Assembly (NCBI GenBank): GCA_963930775.1
Contig: OZ005689.1
Coordinates: 20,279,262-20,343,261, forward strand
Source: Cliona cf. orientalis
Lineage: Eukaryota; Porifera; Demospongiae; Clionaida; Clionaidae
Length of the DNA: 64,000 nucleotides
Reading direction: 5' to 3'
The notes below the pieces were generated by a model that saw only the letters and a list, made by a program, of their open reading frames with translations, made no database searches and was not told where the DNA came from. A program made the translations under genes and the position numbers. Positions 1 to 10,444 of the stretch are shown here, one piece after another (within the stretch, counting starts at the first letter, position 1; the number at the start of each line of letters is the position of its first letter).

Positions 1-239
1 TACTGGTAAAGGTCGTCAATAGTGCTAGTGGCACACGTTTGAAATTGGCTGGCAAGCTGTCCATTGACTGGAATACAAAGCCCCATCGAATCAGAATGTA
101 AGATACCTATATGTACCTAGTCTACATCTGGTGCAGAGAGAGTCAGTGGTGTTTTGCAATTGGCTGATATCACCAAGAGCCCTATAGATATAGCTATTGA
201 AACCGAGGGCTCTCGGGGTCTATAATATTATAGCTAAGC

Positions 240-340
240 CTTGATACAACCAAGCAGCAACAAAAGCTGATCTATAGATTGCGCAATGTGCGCGCGGGGT
301 ATGTGCTCTATAGAGCTCTAGTTGCATATTCTTTCAGGAT
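240..340. repeat. Dispersed repeat A, copy 1 (partial)
   Basis: A short GC-richer stretch (GCGCGCGGGGTATGTGCTCT followed by an AGAGCTC palindrome and GTTGCATA) recurs near 4200-4258 and 7458-7500. The other copies carry more upstream sequence ending in TTGGAAAGGGTCGTCA, traces of which lie at the start of the window. Family unknown; probably a non-autonomous element. Confidence 0.6.
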
Positions 341-352
341 GATCTACCACTT

Positions 353-1049
353 CTAATGGGTGTTGGGATTGTTTACATCTACACAATCCATCCATTGAAG
401 TAACTGTTGGTAAAATGGGTCAAGTTGGATTACAGATGGGTCAATGTCCCACAACACAAGGTCGCCTAGAGATCTTACTCTGCTCAGAGCAACATATGCT
501 TGACCAGAAGCAAAACATGTAGACCCAAGGCAAACAATGGCTTTTTGTACGGTGCACCCTTGAACATGGTGTACAGTAACACCATATGCTAGTTGAAGGG
601 GGAATTGTTATCGGAGAATACTATATGATGCACCTTGGATTTCTATTCTCTGACGAAATCTAGGGACAGGAAATTTGTGGGATGGATTGGCTAGTTTTGC
701 AATCACAACACAATTGGGATGCATTGATGTTATCACAGCCAAAGTACCATTAACCCAGCCTCCTTCTATGTCCATATTTCTTCTGATGATAACACGGGCA
801 CCTACTTTTAATACAAGTGTATCTATCAGGAAGTCTCTCCCGATATTTCTGTATCCTATTTCTATCAGCCTCTCTTAGGGGATGACCATGATGGTCAGTG
901 TCTAAGGCTTCATATTCATTTACCTCACCAAGAACTTTCTTGATGCATTCATCATTGATATCACTGCATTCTTTATGAGTGCTACAAATGACAACAGTTC
1001 TGTCTAATTCAATATTGTCAACATCAGGAGGTTGTACAAGATTGCTCAA
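353..1049 (-). pseudogene. PIF1/Helitron-type helicase, C-terminal half
   Basis: Reading the minus strand gives the second RecA-like domain of a superfamily-1 PIF1-type DNA helicase. Visible marks are VVICSTHKE near the start, then GARVIIRRN and WVNGTLAV, then [16 protein letters not shown] and, near the end, [14 protein letters not shown], the arginine-finger block typical of PIF1 and Helitron helicases. The frame runs to a TAG at 353-355. One single-base frameshift near 835 separates the first third from the rest, so the copy is dead. It should follow directly on the ATPase half, but that half lies next door on the opposite strand (1050-1667). In an intact protein this enzyme unwinds DNA in the nucleus, in Helitrons during rolling-circle transposition. 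Codon use looks ordinary. Family call is firm; whether it came from a Helitron or a host PIF1 gene is inferred. Confidence 0.85.
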
Positions 1050-1667
1050 ACATCAATCCAAACTTAAACAGCATGGTAGAAACTTTCACTCAGTCTCAAC
1101 TCAGAGCCTATAGATGGATTGAAAATGAATTTAATACCAATAGGCAAATATTTGCAGCCATTGTTGGACCTGCAGGTACTGGAAAATCTTATTGACTGGA
1201 CTTATTGAGTTGGCTAAATCTAAAGGATTGGTTGTGAGTAAACTAGCACCAAGTGGCGTAGCTGCCCACCTAATTGGAGGAACAACTATACATAATTTTT
1301 TCTCCCTTGACATAAATTGTAATTCTAGTCTTGAGAATGGCACTGTACAAGTGACTAAAGTGAAAAAGACAGACATTATTGTCATTGATGAATTTAGCAT
1401 GTTGGATTTCTTCATTTTCCGCACAGCCGAAGGGCTGCGTAGAAAGTTTGCTAAAAGTCACCAACATTGTCTTCCCTGGGGTGGCAGGCATGTTATTATA
1501 CTTGGTGATCCTGCCCAATTACCATCACCTGGTAGAAGGGATATTTTTGGTACTCATTTGTGGCGTACATTTACCATTTTAATCCTCAGGGAAATCAAAC
1601 GATGTCGTGATCCTGTCCTTGGAAATGTTCTAACTAAAGTAAGAATGGGTATTTGTGATGAGTGAAA
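1050..1667 (+). pseudogene. PIF1/Helitron-type helicase, ATPase core, inverted
   Basis: Plus-strand reading gives the first RecA-like domain of the same helicase. A lead-in block ending RAYRWIENEFN is followed by the Walker A loop GPAGTGKS (about 1169-1192), then a one-base frameshift at about 1190. After it come APSGVAAHLIGGTTIHNFF, the Walker B motif IIVIDEFSML (about 1378-1407) and GDPAQLPSP (about 1504-1530). The segment stops at the point where the C-terminal half should begin. Because both neighbouring pieces of this gene are on the minus strand, the segment appears to have been flipped in place. The order of protein pieces across 2350-353 is otherwise correct. It encodes the nucleotide-binding half of a DNA helicase; the shift inside the P-loop region rules out a working product. 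Confidence 0.85.
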
Positions 1668-1671
1668 TGGA

Positions 1672-2350
1672 CAAGGTTGCCCAAATCAGATTGTGGATCC
1701 CTAAGTATTTGATCTGACACAGTGGCTTCTGTCTCATCTCTCTCACCGAGGACTGGTATATTAGTGAGAAAAGTGTCAGCTTCCCCTTCAGATAGAAACC
1801 CATGGTCTATATAGAGTTGGGCAAGGCTTCTAAGTGCATTAGTGTGGAAGCCTCTAGAAATAGCAGATTGTAAACAAGAAATGGCATCTAAATGTGCATC
1901 ACACATTCCCTCCCTTGCACACAGTTCAATCCATGACTCGGGTGGATTTAATACTCTACTTCATCATTGCCAGTGAGTGGTATGTGTAACAAATACTTTT
2001 GTTGATAGTACTGTTCCTGGTCATCACCCACAGAACTAATGAATCTGTGACGGGTGATGACCATTTTAGCTCGCCTAATCCAATAATGCCCTTCTTGGTC
2101 TGCTAATGCAGTACCTGGTTTGAATCTGGTTAATAAGCTCATCTCTGGGGTTTGATTGCATGAGCCAATGGTAAGAACTTAAACCTTCAATAATATGTGG
2201 CTCATGCCAATCAGTAATTTGCATTACCCTCTCACCAATAATAACTGAATGCTGTGACAGTATCACATTCATTGAGCGAATAAGAGGCTCAACTCACTTT
2301 TCAATATAAAAATTCTCAACAGCTTTGATAACTGATGGTGCAACATTGTG
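1672..2350 (-). pseudogene. Region preceding the PIF1 helicase, broken
   Basis: Minus-strand fragments in different frames give a conserved-looking block: WHEPHIIEGLSSYHWLM (about 2160-2225), then RRAKMVITRHRFISS and DDQEQYYQQKYLLHIPLT (about 1960-2080), then a run containing RGFHTNALRSLAQLYIDHGF (about 1790-1860). A YY..R.K...R...I.....E.YY...LLL..P block is the kind of sequence found just before the helicase domain in Helitron Rep/helicase proteins of invertebrates, so I read this as the upstream part of the same gene. Several frameshifts separate the pieces. The far N-terminal Rep nuclease motif (HUH) is not seen here. Function beyond linking nuclease and helicase is not known to me. Confidence 0.6.
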
Positions 2351-2479
2351 TTCTTTCAGGCATCTGCCAAGGGCAGACAGTCTATGACTATATCAAGTAT
2401 ACTCTTGGCAATTTCATAATCATGGAAGTCATTAGCCCCTTTTGTTTGTGAAATTAATGCTTGTCCATTAGCAGACATG

Positions 2480-3339
2480 CTAACTGCTTTTTTCTGTTGA
2501 GCTGGGTATGTACACCATACATTCTTTTTTGACCATAAAACGTCGTCTGAGACCACTGCCCTCTACAGTATGTCTTCATCCCAGTACTACCTGTACGGGC
2601 TCCTGTTAAGATAAACATAGTAGCTCCTCATAGCAAGTAGCTATAGTTTGTTCACTCACCACTAGATTGAATCTGGTACGAAAGAAGTTTTGCTGCTGAT
2701 GCTGTGACTTTAATCCATTAAAGAGGCTCAAGTGTGAACCTACAATGTTGAATCCATCCCCAACACTACGTATGAGGGATTCGGAAGCTTGGTCTTCTCT
2801 TAATTTCGTCATCGTACTTTGCTTAATGCAGACGATAGCTGCATGCATGAACCAATGACTCAATATCTTCCATAAGTGCATCCATTACAGACAGTGGCAA
2901 GCGATGCATCTCTCACGTCTTTAGCAACCATAGTGCGGCTGCTTCTTGAAGTTGCAAGATTGGATCATCGTTTGCTTCTACACAATAACAATAAGATTAT
3001 CAATCATTACATGTAGCTAGCTAAGCATTTTCAGCTACCTGAAGGGTTGTATGTAGGGGTAATCTCCATTTCATCTGAACTAGAATGTCCTTCAGGCTCA
3101 TTTTCGTTGACAGAGCTACCACGATCAAATTCGCTTATGATTCCACTTCCATGAAATGTATACACGTGATTACGATAGGTGGTAAACTTCCGAAAACTTC
3201 TGCGGCATCCTTGAAGATTGCATTGCAACATGAAATCTGGTTTATCAGCATGCGTAAGCCGGATATGTTGCATGAGCACAGACACCACTGGGAAATTCAT
3301 TAGTGGACAAAGAGGACCGGCAAGTGCCATCATCTGCAA
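2480..3339 (-). pseudogene. C2H2 zinc-finger gene, three exons, decayed
   Basis: Exon 1 (3339-3039) holds one good C2H2 finger, CNLQGCRRSFRKF...HVYTFH, preceded by a degenerate one (CPLMNF...HIRLTH). Exon 1 is followed by a 61-bp intron (3038-2978, GT..TAG), exon 2 (2977-2660), a 57-bp intron (2659-2603, GTGAGT..ACAG) and exon 3 (2602 to about 2500). Both joins keep the frame. Exon 2 begins with an acidic stretch and the block LQEAAALWLLK, then has a TGA and, further on, a frameshift; exon 3 has another TGA before RHTVEGSGLRRRF. The layout resembles a multi-copy family of C2H2 proteins found in fish and marine invertebrates whose biochemical role I do not know. The stops make it a pseudogene, although the precise introns show it was once a spliced gene. 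Confidence 0.7.
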
Positions 3340-3585
3340 GCTCCTATGACTATATTAAAGACCAGCATGCAGAAATTAATTAGCTCATAAATACATTCAA
3401 GTTGCCACAGACCTCAGTTCTCTTTGATGATCTCACCACACACGTACACCACCTACCTCAAATCTGCATACCACGGACCTGGGCAGCTGGCGCGCTATTC
3501 CCGCCAAAATATCATGTCATGCGCATGTGCACGAACTTATCGCTGATTGAAAGCAGCTGCGATCCTCATTTCGAATTGCGAAGAA
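3340..3585. promoter_or_regulatory. Shared upstream region of two divergent genes
   Basis: The 246 bp between the zinc-finger pseudogene start (minus) and the SAM-domain gene start (plus) should hold both promoters. It includes a CpG-bearing stretch (GGCGCGCTATTCCCGCC near 3489) but no clear TATA box. Inferred from gene arrangement only. Confidence 0.35.
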
Positions 3586-6500
3586 ATGACTACCAGAGCT
3601 GAAGTAGAAAGCCTTGGAATTGAGGAAATATGTGACCTATTGGCCCAACGTGTCGAGGACATTGACCCTGAAACCACTGCTACGTTTCGGAGAAACAAAA
3701 TCAACGGAAAGGCTTTCGTATCGTCGACGGAAAGTGATTTACGCGAGCTAGTGTCCACTCTTGGTGAACGAAAGAACATACAAGGAATAGTAGAATCCGT
3801 TCAACCCAAAATTGTTAGTCTATTTCACAGTACACAGTTTACTTACTTCTAAAGTTTCAGTATGAAGGGCCGAAAGCCATAGTGCATATGTTAAAAAATC
3901 ATGGACTATAAAAAGTGACCATGGTAGCTAAGTTGCCAAAATTTCCAAAAAAGTACGGCTCTTTTACATAAATATATTTTGAGACTTCGGGGTCTATAGT
4001 ATAATAGCTAAGTGAGGTAGCTAGCCTACTATGTAGCCTCATGCCCAGGCTCTTTGAGGAGGATAAAGGGCCTATAGTACACGCATGCGCATTATCTGTT
4101 TAGCATACCTGTGGTTTATCAACCACACCCACTCTACTGGCATCAAGCTCAGTGTTGGAAAGGGTCGTCACGTCATTAAACAGCATTGCAGTAGAGACTA
4201 CACTACAGTGACTACAGGGTGTGTGGGGTATGTGCTCCATAGAGCTCTAGATGCATCTGAGTTCATTCTAGGGGGGTGTTCATAAGCAGATTTCTGTAGC
4301 TATATAGCTACTGCGTCCACTCCTGATACGGGCTGTAGACTCGACTCTTGGCAGCTTTTTAAAACCTGTATGTGAACACCCCCCTAAGCAAGCCTACTTC
4401 AATATTTGTAGCTATTTATCACGGTTTAAACTTTTCTATTTTCATCACAGGAAAATAAAGTCGACAAGATTACACTTTCCTCCGTTCCAGGATCTAACTA
4501 GTTTTCCAAATTCTTTATTCCAGAATTTTCATGGAAAATCATGCAAAATATAAAGGGTGAAATTTTGAAGGGTACCAGGACAGATATCGTGAATGCAATT
4601 GCACTTCAAATGTGGTGTCACACGCAATATCCAACACCCGACGAGTACAATGGGGCCCTACGTATGCTGGTAGACAAGTATCCTGTTCTTCAGGATAAAT
4701 TTGGAAATGGAATTGTGAGCACTGTGATTTATGATTGCTTACACTTACAGCTTTTAATATAGGCTGTAGCCTCATAGCATGCATGATTGTACTACCTGAG
4801 TTATTGAGATCTAGGCTCCATATAGGTTACCCTCACATGTAAGTCATCCTGCAAATAGGCTCAGCTTCAGCGAGCCAGTGCTCCCTCAGCACTTGGGATA
4901 GAATATTATGGGGTATGACTAAAGTAAATGTGATACCAGCATGTATGGACAATTATATTATGCAAATAGGGATCATGGAAAGAGCAACTAAAGCAGAAGT
5001 TCTCCAATCTTAGACGCCATACCAATGAGGAAGCCAATGAAGCTGGAGAAAAGGTGATTTTTAGCCAGTTACCGGCCTGTTTCTTAATACTGAATCAGAG
5101 TTAGCCTGATAAATGAGCTTAGCATTGCATCTTATACATAATATTTGTGACATTTCAGACTAAGAAAGTGGTGAAATCGCTGATGTCTAAGACATTCAGT
5201 GGTCGCAGAGCCTGGATCCTGAATGAATGCTCACTTGTGAGTGACATTCTGAACATGTTTCCGCCCTTGAGCACTCCAAAATATGTGAGTGTACAATTAT
5301 CAAATTAATTTGCATACCATGAAGTAATTAATTACCCTGTGTTTGTGGCTCTTGCAGCTTTTGCATGAGTTGTGCATGATAACAGGAATTGAAAAGGAAA
5401 TTGTGGACAAGATGAAAAACCTATGGTGCAATCTTCAGCCGAAGATCACAAAGATGGTCTCAAAGGAAACAGCAAGCAGTTCTAATCTACGTACACTTTT
5501 GCAGAACTATAAGGAAGAACTTAAAAAGTGTGGTAAGTCAAATTTTAAAGCATAATGAAATGGAGATTACAGTAAAACTTCCAAATAACAGACACATTGG
5601 GAGCAGACCTTTTGTCCATTATATGGAGGTTGTCCTTTTACAGAAGCGGAGACATAACACATTATGATAGCTATGTAGCTAGCCTAGTGTTTGCAGAGGT
5701 GACTGGAGAAAGAATCTACAGGAAAGCAGGATATGAGCTGGGTTTGAGTCTATTTCAATGAGTACTGTGTATGTGTATGTATAGACCACACTTGAATTGT
5801 ATTATGCAATGCATTAGCCCCAGACCCCACCTTCAAGATAGCGCCAAGGGCTTATAAACCCCAGAGGGGGAGAGTGCATGTAACTGGCACCTGGCAAACT
5901 TCATATCCATAGGCTAAAAATAGTATAATCCACATTATCAGTCCATAGCACTAATGCAATCCAGACAGCAGCTGTTACTATAATTAGTTACAAACCACTG
6001 TCTGATTTGAAGTTTGCTAGGTACACTATCATGTATGGCAGTTACATGCCCTCTCCCCCTTTGGGGTCTATAAGCCCTTGATAGCGCCCTTCCTATAGGC
6101 CTACGAAGGGGGAAGGGCCTGGCCAGGATCGTGCACCGTGCATATGCGCATGGCGCCAGCAATTACATCACTGGCCATGAAAAGGGGTGTGGCTTCCTGG
6201 CCATCCGCTATTTAGAAGTAAAATTATACTGAAAGGTTCTATCGGGTACGAACAATCCGTCCGTTGTAGTGAATTGGAGAGGTTGTCCGCTCCTCAGAGG
6301 TTCGTAATGTACTAACTCTATGGAAAATTCAATCCGTTCCACAGCGATTGTCTGTTATATAGTGGGTGGTCGCTCCTGGGAGGGTCTGTTATGAGAAGTT
6401 CCACTGTATTCCAGGTTGTACATTCAGTGTGCATTCAAACTATGTGATTATAGCTACTATCCTTATTCTATAAAATGAATTCCAGAAACCAAATAGCTAT

Positions 6501-8519
6501 CTTACATTATATTGCTTGTTTTGTAAGTATATTTAAGCACTTAATGAATTATTCTAACAATTTAGATGCCACTGAAGCAGATTTCATTACGGAGATTCAC
6601 CATCTAGAATGTCTGTCTGCTCTTCTTTCTAGCAAATCTTGCTCTGGGGAGAAACACCTACTGCACTACTTTCATGTAAGTAAATAGCTATATGATAGGG
6701 TTAGTATTGACAGTTAGTCAAGTTAGATTATTGTGGGAAGAGGCATCCCTTATTTATGACAACAAGAGTGTATAATAGAGAAGGAGGGAGAGTATCCTAC
6801 TTCACTATGGGCCTGCCCTTTACGGGGGTCATGTCCTTTGTAATGATATTCACATACAAAGTGGTTTCACAGATTGTCCTACAACATCACATAGCAGCTG
6901 CGTCAACCTGCATTAGTGCTCTACAGTACATGAGGTTTAGCTACATGCCCACAAACGGCTAGGACTGAGGCCTCAAGTCTGTGAATATCATTATAAAGGT
7001 CATGATCCCCGTAAAGTGTTGTAACACAGGCCCATAGTGAAGTAGGATACTCTCCCTCCCTCTCTATTATTTACTCTTGGTGACAATGGTTGCATAATAT
7101 TATGTCTAGCTCGATCAAGGGGTGAAGCAATCGGTTTGTCCGTCTGTCGTCGTCGTTGTCGGCACGAAAATCGCCAGATCTCGAGTTCTAGGTGTCTGTG
7201 TGTGCTGTAAGCACAACCAATCGGTAGATATCGGTGAAAAACTGGTTTGTACGGGCTTCGAATTGCTCAAAAAGGCTTACTAGTGCTACTACAAATGGTG
7301 CATTTTCTGTTCAACATACTTGTGGTTTATCGACCACACCCACTCTTTTAGCATGCTGATACGACTGCGCATGTATGCTCAAGCTCAGTGTTGGAAAGGG
7401 TCGTCAGGTCATAAAACAGCTATGCTGTAGAGTACTACACTACGGTGGCTACAGAGCGCGCGGGGTATGTGCTCTACAGAGCTCTATAGTTGCATAATAT
7501 TATGTCTAGCTCTATCAACTACTCATAAGCCAAAAAGTCTAGAAAGGCACATTTGTGACATTCGTGGACCTTGTCCATTGATTTGAAACATACATTATTG
7601 AAGCCAATTTTTCGCCACAATTCATTGTGCCTATGAGTAGCTCAGATGCCTAGATCCCAAGATCTAGCAATTTTTGTGCTCACAATGACGACCTATCAAC
7701 AGTGCCTACTCTCTCTATGACTTATCTAATGCATGCAGCCCATGTACTTTCTGCTCATGTACACAACTATTAACCTGGTCTAGGTAAAGATTGTCGAAAT
7801 GTATGCTCATGATATGCTGGCTGAAAGTGTAATCCTTACAAATCCTCAATATGTGCATAGACAGCAGCTGTTACTCAGTATAATGAGTTACAAACCACTG
7901 TCTAGTTTTCTATAAGGGTGCCCTCTTCTCCTTACAAAAATACACACTCCCCTATCATCATCACTCCCCTCTATTACTTTTCATTCCTTACTTGTTTCCA
8001 AGTGTCTCTCCCTGGGGGCGTGGTGGGCTTCCCCCACTGGATGAAATCATGCCTGGAGTAGCAACGTTCCATGGCCAGGCCTGTTCCCAGATTTCCAGTG
8101 GTGCACGCTAAAAATTAGGAATTGAAAAGATGGTAATAGGTTTGGGGACAAGGTTATGGCTGAATTTAACTTCCATATACATGCTATATCAAGTTACACT
8201 ATTCTTGATGTATTAATTACAGACTGACAGCAATATAGAAGATGAAATTGTACGGCGCAAGTTCAATTTCCCATACATTGTTATCACTGGCAAGGAATTC
8301 TTAGTGGTGGTTGAGAGGATCATCCTCTGCAGCTGTACGAATCTGATGGAAGCATTCACTACCACCATTGCGGCATACTATACATTCAATATTGAGTATC
8401 CATCAACGCTCAAACCACTCCTCTTTGGGGAGCGAATCTTGATGGGTATCAACAGTGGTGAGAAACTGCCAGCAGCGGTGAATAGAATCAACAGTGCACT
8501 TGATGCATTTACTACCTGA
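3586..8519 (+). CDS. SAM-domain protein, SAMD3-like, seven exons
   Basis: A host-like multi-exon gene. Exon 1 (3586-3813) encodes a sterile alpha motif, a protein-interaction helix bundle: it ends FRRNKINGKAFVSSTESDL then ELVSTLGERKNI. Exon 2 (4524-4714) carries TQYPTPDEY and LVDKYPVLQDKFGNG. Exon 3 (4970-5053) gives SWKEQLKQKFSNLRRH, exon 4 (5159-5284), exon 5 (5358-5532), exon 6 (6566-6675), and exon 7 (8223-8519), which ends LFGERILMGINSGEK... and a TGA. The YPT..EY / KYP.L.D..G.G / W...L..KF.N.RR order is that of vertebrate SAMD3-like proteins. Splice phases agree from exon 2 onward with GT..AG borders; the exon 1 to 2 join is out of phase by one base, so a small exon or another donor is missing from my model. 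Introns hold many foldback repeats. No stops in the exons; probably functional. Molecular role is unknown for this family. Confidence 0.8.
4095..4258 (+). repeat. Dispersed repeat A, copy 2
   Basis: In intron 1 of the SAM-domain gene. Matches the copy at 7300-7510 through CCTGTGGTTTATC, CACACCCACTCT, AAGCTCAGTGTTGGAAAGGG and the terminal GGGGTATGTGCTC. Direct orientation relative to the 7.3 kb copy. Confidence 0.75.
4269..4386. mobile_element. 118-bp MITE with perfect 14-bp TIRs
   Basis: TAGGGGGGTGTTCA at 4269-4282 is exactly the reverse complement of 4373-4386. The 90-bp interior has no coding content. A small non-autonomous DNA element in intron 1 of the SAM-domain gene; superfamily not assigned. 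Confidence 0.8.
5568..6408. mobile_element. MITE with TACAGT...ACTGTA ends, in intron 5
   Basis: Starts TACAGTAAAACTTCC and ends GAAGTTCCACTGTA, inverted copies of each other flanked by TA as in Tc1/mariner/pogo-type elements. Inner parts carry repeated TGTCC and GTCCGTT words as in the element at 51172-51471, so the two are one family. This copy is longer because a separate foldback (5837-6087) sits inside it. Confidence 0.7.
5837..6087. repeat. Foldback repeat nested in the intron 5 MITE
   Basis: The arm 5837-5907 (GATAGCGCCAAGGGCTTATA onward) is repeated in reverse complement at about 6004-6087, leaving a loop of roughly 96 bp. The loop segment AGACAGCAGCTGTTACT with GTTACAAACCACTGTCT recurs near 7860-7905. 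Confidence 0.75.
6757..7087. repeat. Large foldback element in intron 6
   Basis: The left arm contains GGAGGGAGAGTATCCTACTT and CACTATGGGCCTG; the same runs in reverse complement at about 7000-7087. Inner pieces around 6845-6870 and 6975-7000 also pair (ATGATATTCACA with TGTGAATATCAT). Nearly the whole 330 bp could fold into one hairpin. No coding content. Confidence 0.75.
7110..7690. repeat. Repeat B region with inverted ends plus repeat A copy 3
   Basis: A segment beginning AAGGGGTGAAGCAATCGGTT and running to CGCCAGATCTCGAG (7118-7180) reappears inverted at about 7641-7672 and, inverted, at 56405-56508. Between the two ends lies repeat A copy 3 (about 7300-7510). I read it as a non-autonomous element with long imperfect inverted ends that took in repeat A. 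All within intron 6 of the SAM-domain gene. Confidence 0.55.
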
Positions 8520-8794
8520 CTGAGAACTTTCATTAATTTTAGCTCTGCATGTTAGCAAGCTATCATGCGTACAGTAACGATAATAATAATTGAAGTGTAG
8601 CTTTTATGGTATGACACATGTATAGCACTATAATTATCTTGTATTAAAACATGTTTGATGCTGTACCAAACAACCATACTTAGTTTCATTTAACAACCAT
8701 TCAGAATCATTAAGTTAAGCCTGTTATATTTAAACTAGTGTACGAACTCAAAGATGTTCCTGAAACAAGAAATTAAACCAAAGGGTTGTTACAG

Positions 8795-8885
8795 TTAGGG
8801 GGCTTGTCCAAAGTCCTTATGGAAAAATTAACATCATTATGACATTAACTTTTTACCCACCACCCCCCCCTCTAACGTCATAGCA
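8795..8885. repeat. Short repeat C, copy 1
   Basis: GGGGCTTGTCCAAAGTCCTT followed by a TAACGTCATTATGACGTTA-like palindrome and a C-rich run. The same unit, inverted, is at 17605-17680. Downstream of the SAM-domain gene. Confidence 0.7.
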
Positions 8886-8998
8886 TTTTAACACTGAAAA
8901 GTCTGAATTTGAATGAAAGAAACTGTGTGTGTACATGTGCGTGAGTATGTGTACAAAATTAATTCAAATGTGCACTATTATAAAACCAGTTTAGCATT

Positions 8999-10187
8999 GA
9001 ACAAGAGTTCTTACTTTGTCCTTTGCCTTGTAGAGCGTTTGTGGCAGTTAGGGCATAAGAAGTCCTTATCTTGTGGCAAAAACTGATAGTTTGGCAGTAG
9101 ACAGCTTTCGTGGACCCACCTGTAGCACTGTGTGCACTCAATCCACACTTCGTCCTCCTCATCTTCATCTTCACCCAACTCGCAAACAACACAATGTTGA
9201 ATCATCACCCTTATCAGCTGTTTCAGGGCAGCTTGTAGAGGGTATGGGTGGGGATTGCGGGAGATAATGGTCAGATTCATTATGAGGTGCTTCTGAATCA
9301 TCTGAGCTGTTTCCTCCTTCATCCTAGACATGTGGCTCAGGTGTGTCAAAGAGTTGGTGTAAAGTAGTAGCATGTTTCACCTGGCGACTAGTAGCTTTCT
9401 TCTTTCGAGGATTTCTTTTCTGGGTGGTGGTCCTCTTCGGGTCGTACTCTTGAAAATGCCGTTTCTTTTCAGTCTTAGACATAAACACGAATTTCGGGCA
9501 TAGGTGCAGTGACAAAGGTCACTGTCGTAAGAGGGAAGGTGTTGATCTGGATCGGGTAGTTCCTCTGGTTTCATGGTTTCATGTTGCACATCTCAAGGAA
9601 TGTGCAAAAGTGTCCTTTGTGGTCCTTACTGGGCATGGGATAGAATAGCTTCATCTTTCGTTCTTTCAGAAATGAAAACACCTCTGTTGCTCTCACAGGA
9701 TTCTTTGTGCAGTGACTGCAAGTGATCTCATCATATTTGAGAAATATGATTTCATTGTGGTGCCTGTCAACATGCTCAAGTAGAAACTTGAACTGATTCA
9801 GAAGCACTGTGTGAGTGGAACCGTCACGAATTTCCTTTAGAGGAGCTTTCAAGAATCTATGAATTTTGTCATGATCACTCGCGAAGTGGTCACTGCATTT
9901 GATGGGAACGGGAATGATGGGAAAGCCATCAAATACAGCTTTGTTCCAGTGAACATCGACAATCTGTTCAATGGCATTATCGAATACCTGAGACTCTTTC
10001 GCTTTTCTCTGGTCTTCTGAAATGCCACTGATATAGTAGGGAGCCTTGTCATCACCCGTAGCAACAGCAGACAACCGGACTGATGCTAGTTTCTTGCTCA
10101 GTACCGACCAGAGATGCTCAATCGGATTGTAGGCTGAGTACCGTGCCGCGAAGGAGGTGACGCATAACGTGTAGATTACAAGCTTTC
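8999..10187 (-). pseudogene. DDE transposase with PHD finger, C-terminal part
   Basis: Minus-strand continuation of the gene at 14711-17430, cut off from it by an LTR element. From the junction it reads LCVTSFAARYSAYNPIEHLW (about 10090-10160), the third catalytic block of a Tc1/IS630-like DDE transposase. About 160 further residues (10074-9571) follow, including a CSHC pair. After frameshifts in a basic region (9589-9324) comes a PHD finger: CVVC, an acidic insert, WIECTQCYRWVHESC, then CPNC, ending at the stop near 9011. PHD fingers are zinc-binding readers usually of histone H3 tails, so the chimera may have targeted chromatin; that is inference. Stops and shifts between the transposase and PHD parts make it non-functional. 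The transposase superfamily name is uncertain. Confidence 0.7.
10183..10187. repeat. Target site duplication, left copy
   Basis: CTTTC immediately before the 5' LTR; the same five bases follow the 3' LTR at 14711-14715. A 5-bp duplication is usual for Ty3/gypsy integration. Confidence 0.9.
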
Positions 10188-10431
10188 TGTAGTATGGTTA
10201 ATTATTAATACTTACTTTTCCTGTTAATTTCCTCATGTATATTTCCTGCTCTTATGTTATCTTATGTTATCTTATGTTATGGCGTGCGCCACCCATGCTT
10301 TGTACTGTCATTGTTTGGTTCATGCAGACCTATTGTTCTCTCTGTCCATATATATCATATGTTGTATGTAGTGCACTTTAATGAAATGATAATATTGTTG
10401 TTTTGAAGTGATCGTTAACTGCGACACTACA
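10188..10431 (+). repeat. 5' LTR (244 bp)
   Basis: Begins TGTAGTATGGTTAATTATTA and ends GCGACACTACA. Compared with the 3' LTR it contains CTTATGTTAT three times in tandem (about 10252-10280) instead of once, and differs slightly near 10360. Confidence 0.95.
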
Positions 10432-10444
10432 TTGGCGACGAGTG

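Noticed and set aside
4453-4500. Alternative acceptor for exon 2 of the SAM-domain gene (CATCACAG)
   Set aside because: Reading from it reaches a stop at about 4498 before joining the conserved exon 2 frame, although a tiny separate exon here is not ruled out.
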